Part shown: one piece after another, positions 7,247-14,561 of the stretch
How positions within the stretch are numbered: the first letter of the stretch is position 1
Layout of the letters: each line of letters opens with the position of its first letter
NCBI RefSeq assembly: GCF_002192455.1
Contig: NZ_CP021744.1
Coordinates: 4,618,001-4,682,000 of the forward strand
Length of the DNA: 64,000 bases
Direction of reading: 5' to 3'
Origin: Streptomyces albireticuli
GTDB lineage: Bacteria; Actinomycetota; Actinomycetes; Streptomycetales; Streptomycetaceae
Notes under the pieces: generated by a model
What the model was told of the DNA's origin: nothing
Database searches by the model: none
The model's input: only the letters and a program-made list of their open reading frames with translations
Program-made: the position numbers and the translations under genes

Positions 7247-8164
7247 ATGGCGGCAAAAGCATCGAACAGCGACAGGCCCGGCGGCGCGCGGAGTCAGAGC
7301 GACAAGGACGTCCCCCCGCCCCTCCCGGCACCGCTGAACGTGCCGGTCGCCGACTCGCACACCCATCTGGACATGCAGGGCTCCTCCGTCGGGGAAGCCC
7401 TGGCCAAGGCCGCCTCGGTAGGGGTGACCACCGTCGTCCAGGTGGGGTGCGACCTGGCCGGATCCCGCTGGGCGGCGGAGACGGCCGCCGCGCACGAGAG
7501 CGTCTGGGCCACCGTGGCCCTGCATCCGAACGAAGCCCCCCGCATCGTCCTGGGCGACCCCGACGGCTGGTCGCGCCAGGGCGCCCGCGAGCCGGGCGGC
7601 GACGCCGCGCTGGACGCGGCGCTGGAGGAGATCGACGCCCTGGCCGCGCTGCCGCACGTCCGCGGCGTCGGCGAGACCGGCCTGGACTTCTTCCGTACGG
7701 GCCCCGAGGGCATGGCCGCCCAGGAGCGCTCCTTCCGTCGCCACATCGACATCGCCAAGCGCCACGGCAAGGCCCTGGTCATCCACGACCGGGAGGCGCA
7801 CGCCGACGTCCTGCGGGTGCTGGAGGAGGAGGGCGCCCCGGAGACCGTCGTCTTCCACTGCTACTCCGGCGACGCCGAGATGGCGAAGGTGTGCGCCGAG
7901 GCGGGCTACTACATGTCCTTCGCGGGCAATGTGACCTTCAAGAACGCCCAGCACCTGCGGGACGCCCTCGCCGTCGCCCCGCTCGACCGGGTGCTCGTCG
8001 AGACGGACGCGCCGTTCCTGACGCCGATGCCCTATCGCGGACGGCCCAATGCGCCGTACCTCATTCCGGTCACGTTGCGCGCGATGGCCGGGTACCGAGG
8101 GGTGGACGAGGACGCCCTGGCCACGGCGGTCGCCGCGAATACCGCAAGGGCGTTCGGCTACTGA
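7247..8164 (+). CDS. tatD: TatD-family metal-dependent deoxyribonuclease
   Basis: Cytosolic amidohydrolase-fold nuclease of 305 residues. Metal-binding motifs follow in the family order: DSHTHLD near residue 40, GETGLDFF (about 146), HDREAH (about 183), HCYSGD (about 204) and ETDAPFLTP (about 249). The last is followed by the typical PYRGRPNAP. TatD proteins degrade DNA or process DNA ends and tRNA ends. About 30 residues N-terminal to the first motif are basic and low complexity. The ATG is preceded by TAGAAT (7234-7239) with a 7-base gap, which points to a leaderless mRNA. In many actinobacteria tatD, rpfB, rsmA and ispE form this same row, so the neighbourhood supports the call. Confidence 0.93.
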   Translation: MAAKASNSDRPGGARSQSDKDVPPPLPAPLNVPVADSHTHLDMQGSSVGEALAKAASVGVTTVVQVGCDLAGSRWAAETAAAHESVWATVALHPNEAPRIVLGDPDGWSRQGAREPGGDAALDAALEEIDALAALPHVRGVGETGLDFFRTGPEGMAAQERSFRRHIDIAKRHGKALVIHDREAHADVLRVLEEEGAPETVVFHCYSGDAEMAKVCAEAGYYMSFAGNVTFKNAQHLRDALAVAPLDRVLVETDAPFLTPMPYRGRPNAPYLIPVTLRAMAGYRGVDEDALATAVAANTARAFGY

Positions 8165-8200
8165 GCCGGTTCCGCCGCGACACCGTGTGATCATATGACT

Positions 8201-8229
8201 TTGGAGAGTGACGCTCCCTCCGCTACAGT
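8201..8229 (+). promoter_or_regulatory. Candidate rpfB promoter
   Basis: TTGGAG (8201-8206) and TACAGT (8224-8229) are separated by 17 bases and lie 35 bases before the GTG start of rpfB. The spacing and match fit a housekeeping-sigma promoter. I see no long structured leader of the kind expected for a riboswitch between it and the start. Confidence 0.5.
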
Positions 8230-8264
8230 CCCGGGCCGGACAGTTCGACCCAGGGGAGTGTCGC

Positions 8265-9854
8265 GTGACGCATGCACAGGGCAGCCCCCGCGCCGCACGC
8301 CGCGGTGCGGCGGAAGTACCGCTCTACCCAGCATTTGACCCGTACGACGCATACAGCCCGTACGACCCGTACGAGCCCTCCGGCCACTACGCGCCCTATG
8401 AGCCGCACGGTGCGTACGGGACGTCCGGGGCCTATGCGCAGGCCGCCCCGGCCGCCGCGCCGCCCGCCCCCGCGGCGCCGTACGGCTCCTACGACGCCCC
8501 CGGCGAGCCCTACGGGATATACGAACCACCCCAGGGCTTCTACGATCCGTTCCTGCCCGAACCGCGCGAAGCGGGCTCCTACGCGCCCCCCGCCGATCCG
8601 GACGAGCTCCCGCACCTGCCCCGGCAGGGCGCCGCCACCACCCCCGCCGAGGAGCTCACGGAGGCCCCGCCGGAGCCCCCCGCGCCCCTTGCCGACCCCG
8701 CCGGCGAACCCGAGGGCGAGCGCGCCCGCCGCTCCGCCCGGCGCAAGCGGGCCGGCGAGCGGCCCGACGCCCTGCGCCGGCTCGTCCCGCAGGCCCTCGT
8801 CGTGGCCTTCCTCGCCGGCGGCACCTCGGCCTTCATCGTCAGCGACAAGACCGTCAAGCTCAACGTCGAGGGTAGCTCCCGCACGCTGCACACCTTCGCC
8901 GACGACGTCGAGGAGCTCCTCGCCGACGAGCACATGTCCCTCGGCGCCCATGACGCCGTCACCCCCGGCCACGACCACGACCTCAGCGCGGGCGACGAGA
9001 TCACCGTCCGCTACGGGCGCCCCGTCACCCTCACCCTCGACGGCGAGCACCACCACGTGTGGACCACCGCCCGCACGGTCGACGGCGCCCTGCGCCAGCT
9101 CGGGGTGCGCGCCGAGGGCGCCTACCTGTCCGCATCCCGCTCCGCCTCCATCGCGCGCGAGGGCCTGGACCTGGACGTCCGCACCGAGCGGACCGTCACC
9201 TTCATGGCCGACGGGCGCGAGCGCACCATCCGCACCAATGCCGCCACCGTCCACGAGGCCATCGACCAGGCCGGCATCACCCTGCGCGGCCAGGACACCA
9301 CCTCCGTCGACCCCGACAGCTTCCCGCGCGAGGGCCAGACGATCTCCGTCATGCGGATCACCGGCAGCGAGGAGGTGCGCGAGGTGCCCATCGACTTCAC
9401 CACCGAGCGGCGCGACGACCCCACCCTCTTCAAGGGCACCGAGGTCGTCGCCCAGCGCGGCGAGAAGGGCGTCGAGCGCGTCACCTACGCCCTGCGGACC
9501 GTCAACGGCGTCAAGCAGAAGCCCCGGAAGATCTCCACCGAGACCGTCCGCCGGCCCACCACCCAGATCGTGAAGGTCGGCACCAAGGCCATGCCCACCG
9601 CCGTGCAGGGCGCGGACGGGCTGAACTGGGACGGCCTCGCCCAGTGCGAGGCCGGCGGCCGGGCGAACGCGGTCGACCCGTCGGGCACCTACGGCGGCCT
9701 CTACCAGTTCGACGTCCGCACCTGGCAGGGCCTCGGCGGCAAGGGCCGGCCCCAGGACGCGCCCGCCGCCGAGCAGACCTTCCGGGCCAAGAAGCTCTAC
9801 GTCAGCCGGGGGGCGAGCCCGTGGCCCGTGTGCGGCCGTAAACTTCACGGGTGA
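8265..9854 (+). CDS. rpfB: Resuscitation-promoting factor RpfB
   Basis: Exported muralytic enzyme of 529 residues that cleaves peptidoglycan and promotes exit from dormancy. The cytosolic N terminus is Tyr/Pro/Ala-rich (about 1-150), then an Arg-rich stretch and a membrane anchor (ALVVAFLAGGTSAFIVS, about 182-198). DUF348 repeats (VNVEG/VTFMADG-type) and a G5 domain (about 370-450) lead to a C-terminal Rpf domain. That domain contains GLNWDGLAQCEAGG with the catalytic Glu, GTYGGLYQFDVRTWQ and the closing SPWPVCG. GTG 8265 is preferred over GTG 8208 because GGGGAG precedes it at 6 bases. The stop overlaps the rsmA start by 4 bases. A fused cytosolic repeat region of this length is longer than in mycobacterial RpfB. 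Confidence 0.94.
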   Translation: MTHAQGSPRAARRGAAEVPLYPAFDPYDAYSPYDPYEPSGHYAPYEPHGAYGTSGAYAQAAPAAAPPAPAAPYGSYDAPGEPYGIYEPPQGFYDPFLPEPREAGSYAPPADPDELPHLPRQGAATTPAEELTEAPPEPPAPLADPAGEPEGERARRSARRKRAGERPDALRRLVPQALVVAFLAGGTSAFIVSDKTVKLNVEGSSRTLHTFADDVEELLADEHMSLGAHDAVTPGHDHDLSAGDEITVRYGRPVTLTLDGEHHHVWTTARTVDGALRQLGVRAEGAYLSASRSASIAREGLDLDVRTERTVTFMADGRERTIRTNAATVHEAIDQAGITLRGQDTTSVDPDSFPREGQTISVMRITGSEEVREVPIDFTTERRDDPTLFKGTEVVAQRGEKGVERVTYALRTVNGVKQKPRKISTETVRRPTTQIVKVGTKAMPTAVQGADGLNWDGLAQCEAGGRANAVDPSGTYGGLYQFDVRTWQGLGGKGRPQDAPAAEQTFRAKKLYVSRGASPWPVCGRKLHG

Positions 9855-10726
9855 GCTCCAGCCCCAGCACAGACGATTCCGGCGCCCTGCTCGGTCCCGC
9901 CGACATCCGCGAGCTGGCCGCAGCCCTCGGGGTACGCCCGACCAAGCAGCGCGGCCAGAACTTCGTGATCGACGCCAACACCGTCCGGCGCATCGTGCGG
10001 ACCGCCGAGGTGCGGCCCGACGACGTCGTCGTCGAGGTCGGCCCCGGTCTCGGGTCCCTGACCCTCGCCCTGCTGGAGGCCGCCGACCGGGTCACCGCGG
10101 TCGAGATCGACGACGTGCTGGCCGCGGCCCTCCCGTCGACGATCGCCGCCCGGCTGCCCGGCCGCGCGGACCGCTTCGCACTCGTGCACAGCGACGCCAT
10201 GCAGGTCACCGAGCTGCCCGGCCCGCCGCCCACCGCCCTGGTCGCCAACCTGCCCTACAACGTCGCCGTGCCCGTGCTGCTGCACATGCTGGCGCGGTTC
10301 CCCAGCATCGAGCGGACGCTCGTGATGGTCCAGGCCGAGGTCGCCGACCGGCTCGCGGCCGCGCCCGGCAACAAGGTCTACGGCGTCCCCTCGGTCAAGG
10401 CCGCCTGGTACGCCGAGGTCAAGCGGGCCGGCTCCATCGGCCGCAACGTCTTCTGGCCCGCCCCGAACGTCGACTCCGGCCTCGTCTCCCTCGTCCGCCG
10501 CAGCGAGCCGATCGACACCACGGCCACCCGCGAGGAGGTCTTCGCGGTCGTCGACGCCGCCTTCGCGCAGCGCCGCAAGACGCTGCGGGCGGCGCTGGCG
10601 GGATGGGCCGGCTCGGCCGCCGCCGCGGAGGCCGCGCTGGTCGCCGCCGGGATCTCGCCGCAGGCGCGTGGCGAGTCGCTGACGGTGGACGAGTTCGTGG
10701 CGATCGCGGAGAACAAGCAGGGCTGA
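9851..10726 (+). CDS. rsmA: 16S rRNA (adenine1518/1519-N6)-dimethyltransferase
   Basis: Cytosolic SAM-dependent enzyme (KsgA) of 291 residues that dimethylates two adjacent adenines in the 3'-terminal helix of 16S rRNA late in 30S assembly. Visible motifs are the N-terminal RPTKQRGQNFVID, SAM-binding EVGPGLGSLT, the acidic VEIDD, and catalytic NLPYNVAVP. FWPAPNVDSGLVSL follows, and a small C-terminal helical domain contains FAQRRKTLR. GTG 9851 overlaps the rpfB stop (GTGA), indicating translational coupling. Because KsgA also sets kasugamycin sensitivity, loss of this gene would give resistance in many bacteria (family knowledge). Confidence 0.96.
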   Translation: MSSSPSTDDSGALLGPADIRELAAALGVRPTKQRGQNFVIDANTVRRIVRTAEVRPDDVVVEVGPGLGSLTLALLEAADRVTAVEIDDVLAAALPSTIAARLPGRADRFALVHSDAMQVTELPGPPPTALVANLPYNVAVPVLLHMLARFPSIERTLVMVQAEVADRLAAAPGNKVYGVPSVKAAWYAEVKRAGSIGRNVFWPAPNVDSGLVSLVRRSEPIDTTATREEVFAVVDAAFAQRRKTLRAALAGWAGSAAAAEAALVAAGISPQARGESLTVDEFVAIAENKQG

Positions 10727-10772
10727 GGCGTACGTGTCCGGTGCCGGTGCCGGTGCCGGTGCCGGGGGCTCC

Positions 10773-10879
10773 GGGGTGGGGGTCCGGGGCCGTATATTTA
10801 CGGGCCCGCCGCCCCGAACCGCAGGGGAACCCCCGCACTGGGCCCGCAAATACACGTAAGCGCCCCGGACCCCCACCCC
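10773..10879. terminator. Long imperfect inverted repeat between rsmA and ispE
   Basis: Two arms of about 36-40 bases (10773-10808 and 10840-10879) are complementary with a few mismatches and one small bulge. They open and close with GGGGTGGGGGTCCGGGGC and its exact complement. Next to the loop they carry TATATTTACGGGCCCG and CGGGCCCGCAAATACA. The centre is about 31 bases. A hexanucleotide repeat GGTGCC (about 10738-10767) precedes it. It probably terminates rsmA, but the AT-rich inner arms are unusual. Confidence 0.55.
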
Positions 10880-10976
10880 TGCGCCCCCGTCACCTCCCGC
10901 CGTCTTCCGGCTGACGGCTCACGCCCCCGTACGATCGGCCGTGACCCTCTCCCGTACGACCCGAGGAGCCCGCTCC

Positions 10977-11906
10977 GTGAGCCCGTCCGTCACCGTCCGC
11001 GTCCCCGCCAAGGTCAACGTGCAGCTCGCCGTCGGCGGCGTACGGCCGGACGGATTCCACGACCTGGCCAACGTCTTCCTCGCCGTCGGCCTGTACGACG
11101 AGGTGACCGTCACGCCCGCCGAGGAACTGCGGATCACCTGCTCCGGGCCGGACTCCGGCCAGGTGCCGCTGGACGCCTCCAACCTCGCGGCCCGCGCGGC
11201 GCTCGCCCTCGCCGCCCGGCACGGGCGCGAGGCGGCCGTCCACATCCACATCGACAAGGACATCCCCGTCGCCGGCGGCATGGCGGGCGGCAGCGCGGAC
11301 GGCGCCGGGGCGCTCCTGGCCTGCGACGCCCTGTGGGGCACCGGGGCCTCGCGCGAGGAACTGCTCGACATCTGCGCCGAGCTCGGCAGCGACGTGCCGT
11401 TCAGCCTGGTCGGCGGGGCGGCGCTGGGCCGGGGCCGGGGCGAGATCCTCACCCCGCTGCCCGTCGGCGGCACCTTCCACTGGGTCTTCGCCGTCGCCGA
11501 CGGCGGCCTGTCGACCCCGGCGGTCTACGCCGAGTGCGACCGCCTGCGCGAGGTCTCAGGCGGGGGCTCGGGTGTGGCGGACGTGCCCGCCCCGGAGCCG
11601 TCGCCCGCGCTCCTCGACGCCCTGCGCACCGGCGACGCGCCCGCGCTCGCCGCGGCCGTCACCAACGACCTCCAGGCGGCCGCGGTCTCCCTGCGCCCGT
11701 CCCTGGCCGCCACCCTCGCCGCGGGCACCGGCGCCGGCGCCCTGGCCGCCCTGGTCTCGGGCTCGGGCCCGACCACGGCGTTCCTGGTCCGGGACGAGGA
11801 GGAGGGGGAGAAGGTGGCGGACGCGCTGAGGTCGTCGGGCACGTGCCGGTCGGTCCGGGTCACGTCGGGTGCGGCCCCGGGAGCGACGGTGCTGCCGACG
11901 GCCTGA
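10977..11906 (+). CDS. ispE: 4-diphosphocytidyl-2-C-methyl-D-erythritol kinase
   Basis: GHMP-family kinase of 309 residues that phosphorylates CDP-methylerythritol in the MEP route to isoprenoids. Motif 1 is VRVPAKVNVQLAVGGVRPDGFHDL; the ATP loop is PVAGGMAGGSADGAGALLA; the C-terminal motif is ALVSGSGPTTAFLV. The length is normal. I chose GTG 10977 because GAGGAG precedes it at 8 bases. GTG 10941, twelve codons earlier and only 5 bases after TACGAT (10930-10935), is an alternative leaderless start. Gene order rpfB-rsmA-ispE is conserved in actinobacteria, although here a 250-base structured gap separates rsmA from ispE. Confidence 0.95.
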   Translation: MSPSVTVRVPAKVNVQLAVGGVRPDGFHDLANVFLAVGLYDEVTVTPAEELRITCSGPDSGQVPLDASNLAARAALALAARHGREAAVHIHIDKDIPVAGGMAGGSADGAGALLACDALWGTGASREELLDICAELGSDVPFSLVGGAALGRGRGEILTPLPVGGTFHWVFAVADGGLSTPAVYAECDRLREVSGGGSGVADVPAPEPSPALLDALRTGDAPALAAAVTNDLQAAAVSLRPSLAATLAAGTGAGALAALVSGSGPTTAFLVRDEEEGEKVADALRSSGTCRSVRVTSGAAPGATVLPTA

Positions 11907-12140
11907 ATCCAGCCGGGCCGGGGCGAAATCAGCCCGGCCGGCGTTTGAGGCCACCGCGCGTCAGCGCGGAAGGGGGCCCGGGGGCTTGCCCCCGGTTCCG
12001 GGGAGGGGCGGGTAGGGGAAAAGGTCCCGCGCAGCGGCACCCCCATGGCGACCCGCCCCCCCATGCCGCCCCGGCCCCCCATGGCGACCCGCCCCGCCCA
12101 CCCCGCCCGCGGCGCTCCGCCCCACGCCGCACCCCCACCC
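11907..12140 (-). repeat. GC-rich interspersed element, copy 2 (reverse orientation)
   Basis: Between two converging genes lies a copy of the element seen at 4126-4400 and 22305-22530, here inverted. On the minus strand it reads CCGCGCTGACGCGCGGTGGC then CTCAAACGCC. It keeps the GGCTTGCCCCCGG and GGGGAAAAGGTCCCGCGCAG flanks but lacks the long central stem-loop, so it is a shortened copy. The remainder (12050-12140) is a CCCATGGCGACCC-type direct repeat. Confidence 0.7.
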
Positions 12141-12560
12141 CTACGGCGCAGCCATCCGCACCGTCTCCGCATGCCCCGCCGCATCCACCGCCCGCAACGT
12201 CAACTCCCCCTGATACGGGTCCACATACCGCACATACGCCTCGTACGAGAAGTTCCCCGCGCCATCCACCCGCGGCTCGCTCCACGCCCGTGACACCGGC
12301 GCCCGGTGCCACCCCTCCGTCGACAGGCTGACCGTCGTGTGCGGCGGCCACCCCTGCCCCGTGACGTAATAGGTCGTGGCGTCCCGCCACCGCTTCGCCC
12401 GCCAGCTGAGCCAGTACGCGAACCGCCCCTGCCCGTCGTCCGCGACCACCCGCTCGGGAGCCGGTGCCGCCGCCGCGGGCCCCGGCGTCACCGCGGCGCC
12501 CGTCAGCATCAGCCCGGCGGCGGCCACCGCCGCCCACCGGAGTGCCCGTACCGCTGCCAT
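12141..12560 (-). CDS. Small secreted protein of unknown function
   Basis: Exported protein of 139 residues. A clear signal peptide (MAAVRALRWAAVAAAGLMLT, followed by GAAVTPGPAAAAP) gives way to a mature domain of about 100 residues rich in aromatic residues and Arg. It contains YWLSWRAKRWRDATTYYVTG, an Arg-rich middle and the ending YQGELTLRAVDAAGHAETVR. The alternating pattern in the mature part suggests a small beta domain. I recognise no catalytic motif and no named family. ATG 12560 is chosen because GAGGGGG precedes it by about 8 bases on the minus strand and a signal peptide begins exactly there. Confidence 0.8.
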   Translation of the reverse strand: MAAVRALRWAAVAAAGLMLTGAAVTPGPAAAAPAPERVVADDGQGRFAYWLSWRAKRWRDATTYYVTGQGWPPHTTVSLSTEGWHRAPVSRAWSEPRVDGAGNFSYEAYVRYVDPYQGELTLRAVDAAGHAETVRMAAP

Positions 12561-12770
12561 GCGTCGTCCCCCTCGTCCCGTCCGTACCGATGGCCGAGAA
12601 GCACGATCCCGGACGGCGAATCCAGGAGCAACCATGCGAAACCGCGCAGATGCGCCGCGCTGGAACGCCCGTACGGGCAGGGCGGGGTCACCGGCTGAGT
12701 AGCCGTACTCAGCCGCACCTGAGTACGGCCTCCGTGGCGACGCCCGCCCTCGCCGGGCCAGGGTGCGGGC

Positions 12771-14381
12771 ATGGCTACGACACCCACCGCGCGCGACCTC
12801 GCCGCGGCCACCCCCGCCGGGCGCGACCGGACGATCGACCTGCTCCGGGTCGTCTCGCTCGGCACCGTCGTGCTCGGCCACTGGCTGATGGCCGCCGTGA
12901 CCGCCGACCACGGCCGGGCCGAGGTCGGCAACCTGCTCGCGGTCGAGCCCGGGTTGCAGCTCCTCACCTGGGTGCTCCAGGTCATGCCGGTGTTCTTCTT
13001 CGTCGGCGGCTTCTCGCACGCCCTCTCCTACCGGTCCCTGACCCGCCGTGCCGGGGGACCGGCCTACGCCGCGTTCCTTCGCGCACGCCTCCAGCGCCTC
13101 CTGCGCCCCACCATGCTCTTCATAGCCGTCTGGGGCGCCGGCGCCCTCGCCGTCCAACTCCTCGGCGGGGACGGCCCGCTGACGGACGTCGCCGCCCGGC
13201 TCGTCGCCCAGCCCCTGTGGTTCATCGGCATCTACCTGGCCATGGTCGCCTTCACCCCGCCGCTGCTCCGGCTCCACGAGCGGTGCGGATGGGGCGCGTT
13301 CGCCGCACTGGCCGGCGCGGCCGCCGGCGTCGACGTGCTGCGGTTCGCCGCCGGCGTCCCGTACGTGGAGTTCCTGAACTTCGCGTTCGTCTGGCTCGCC
13401 GTCCACCAGCTCGGCTTCCTGCGCGCCGACGGCCGCCTGCGCCGCCCGGCCGTCCTCGCCGCGGTGGGTATGGCCGGGGCGGCCGGGCTCGTGGCCCTCG
13501 GCCCGTACCCGCTGTCGATGGTCGGCATGCCCGGCGAGAGGATCAGCAACATGGCGCCGCCCACGTTCGCCCTGCTCTGCCACGGCCTGTGGCTGGTCGG
13601 CGCCGTCGAACTCCTGCGCCGCCCCATGGCGCGCCTGGTGGCCCGCCCCCGGGTGTGGCGCGCCGTCGTCGCGGCCAACGGCATCGCCATGACCGCGTTC
13701 CTGTGGCACCTCACCGCGATGCTCGGCGTCTACGGCGCCCTGCTCGCCCTCGACGTCCCCCTGCCGGCCCCCGCGAGCGCCGCGTGGTGGGCGCAGGTGC
13801 CGCTGAGGATCGCGGCGGCGGCACTGGTGACCGCGCTCCTGGTGGCCGTCTTCCGCAAGGCGGAGGCCCCGGCGGTGCCCAAGAGGGTTTCCCCCACCCA
13901 CCCACGGGAGGCGGCGGGCCGCAGCGGGGCCTTGAGGGACGTAAAGCGAAGCAGTCCCTCAAGGCCCCGCGGAGGCACGGCGCCGCACCCGGAAAGCTCC
14001 GCGCAGCGGGTACGGTCCGCGCAGCGGGAGACGGCGCCGCACTCGGAAAGCCCCGCGCAGCGGATACGGTCCGCGCAGCGGGAGACGGCGCCGCACTCGG
14101 AAAGCCCCGCGCAGCGGATACGGTCCGCGCAGCGGGAGACGGCGCCGCACTCGGAAAGCCCCGCGCAGCGGAACCGCGCCATGACCGCCGCGGCCGCCAC
14201 CGGCGTCACCCTCGCCCTCCTCGGCGTCCTCGGTCTCTCCATGGTCGGCTTCGCCGGTCTCCTCGAAGGCCGCACCGCCGTCCTCGTCGCCTTCCGGGTC
14301 ACCGCGCCCGCCGCCGTCCTCATGGCCGCCGTGGGCTGGCTGCTCGTCGAGGCGGCCGGCGGAACCCCACGTCGCCGGTAG
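12771..14381 (+). CDS. Acyltransferase family 3 membrane protein with in-frame repeat insertion
   Basis: Integral membrane acyltransferase (OafA/YrhL type) of 536 residues, expected to O-acylate a surface glycan or lipid. The N terminus has the family start GRDRTIDLLRVVSLGTVVLGHW. PVFFFVGGFSHALSYR follows, then about eight more hydrophobic helices with LWFIGIYLAMV and FLWHLTAMLG. Between helices, residues about 370-470 form an Arg/Ser/Gln-rich insertion (13900-14180). It contains a 17-bp perfect inverted repeat and three and a half 54-bp tandem repeats. After it the membrane region resumes (TGVTLALLGVLGLSMVGFAG). The insertion keeps the frame open, so the protein may still fold, with an added cytoplasmic or extracytoplasmic loop. 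ATG 12771 follows a short GC-rich leader. Confidence 0.88.
   Translation: MATTPTARDLAAATPAGRDRTIDLLRVVSLGTVVLGHWLMAAVTADHGRAEVGNLLAVEPGLQLLTWVLQVMPVFFFVGGFSHALSYRSLTRRAGGPAYAAFLRARLQRLLRPTMLFIAVWGAGALAVQLLGGDGPLTDVAARLVAQPLWFIGIYLAMVAFTPPLLRLHERCGWGAFAALAGAAAGVDVLRFAAGVPYVEFLNFAFVWLAVHQLGFLRADGRLRRPAVLAAVGMAGAAGLVALGPYPLSMVGMPGERISNMAPPTFALLCHGLWLVGAVELLRRPMARLVARPRVWRAVVAANGIAMTAFLWHLTAMLGVYGALLALDVPLPAPASAAWWAQVPLRIAAAALVTALLVAVFRKAEAPAVPKRVSPTHPREAAGRSGALRDVKRSSPSRPRGGTAPHPESSAQRVRSAQRETAPHSESPAQRIRSAQRETAPHSESPAQRIRSAQRETAPHSESPAQRNRAMTAAAATGVTLALLGVLGLSMVGFAGLLEGRTAVLVAFRVTAPAAVLMAAVGWLLVEAAGGTPRRR
13924..13970 (+). repeat. Perfect 17-bp inverted repeat inside the acyltransferase gene
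   Basis: GCGGGGCCTTGAGGGAC (13924-13940) and its exact reverse complement (13954-13970) flank a 13-base loop. Such a stem inside a coding region could pause polymerase. Its TTGAGG/CCTCAA edges resemble the ends of the interspersed element found between genes in this window. Confidence 0.8.
13977..14171 (+). repeat. 54-bp tandem repeat array coding for an 18-residue unit
   Basis: Three full units (13977-14030, 14031-14084, 14085-14138) and a partial fourth encode TAPHSESPAQRIRSAQRE with small changes in unit 1. Units 2 and 3 are identical at DNA level, so the array is recent or maintained by homogenisation. Each unit contains AAAGCCCCGCGCAGCGG (unit 1 with one change), a 17-mer also present at 22501-22517 in interspersed element copy 3. 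Confidence 0.88.
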
Positions 14382-14471
14382 GGCTGTCCCCACCCCCAGG
14401 AGGCCCGCTCGTCCCATGGGGCCGCGCCCGCCCCGTCCCTAGCGTTGAGGCCGTCGCCGCGACCGGCGGCC

Positions 14472-14505
14472 GCACGACGGAAAAACAGGCACGACGGAAA
14501 AACAG
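14472..14505 (+). repeat. 17-bp direct tandem repeat upstream of the permease
   Basis: GCACGACGGAAAAACAG occurs twice head to tail (14472-14488, 14489-14505). It lies about 55 bases before the permease start, in the likely promoter/leader region. It could be a binding site for a regulator or a replication-slippage product. Confidence 0.7.
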
Positions 14506-14561
14506 GGGTGGGGCGTGATCCGCAGAACGACGGGCCATGGACGGGCCGGGGCCGCCGCGTG

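Noticed and set aside
8195..8264. Upstream start for rpfB (GTG 8208)
   Set aside because: The added 19 residues overlap the best promoter candidate (8201-8229), and GTG 8265 has a good ribosome binding site.
8201..8264. Cyclic-di-AMP (ydaO-type) riboswitch before rpfB, as known for some Streptomyces rpf genes
   Set aside because: Only about 35 bases separate the promoter candidate from the start, too short for that riboswitch, and no matching stems are visible.
10738..10767. GGTGCC hexanucleotide repeat as a regulatory element
   Set aside because: A short simple-sequence repeat of five units, explained by slippage; no sign of function beyond its position beside the inverted repeat.
13977..14171. 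Possible CRISPR array
   Set aside because: The 54-bp repeats are contiguous without unique spacers, lie in an open reading frame, and no cas gene is near.
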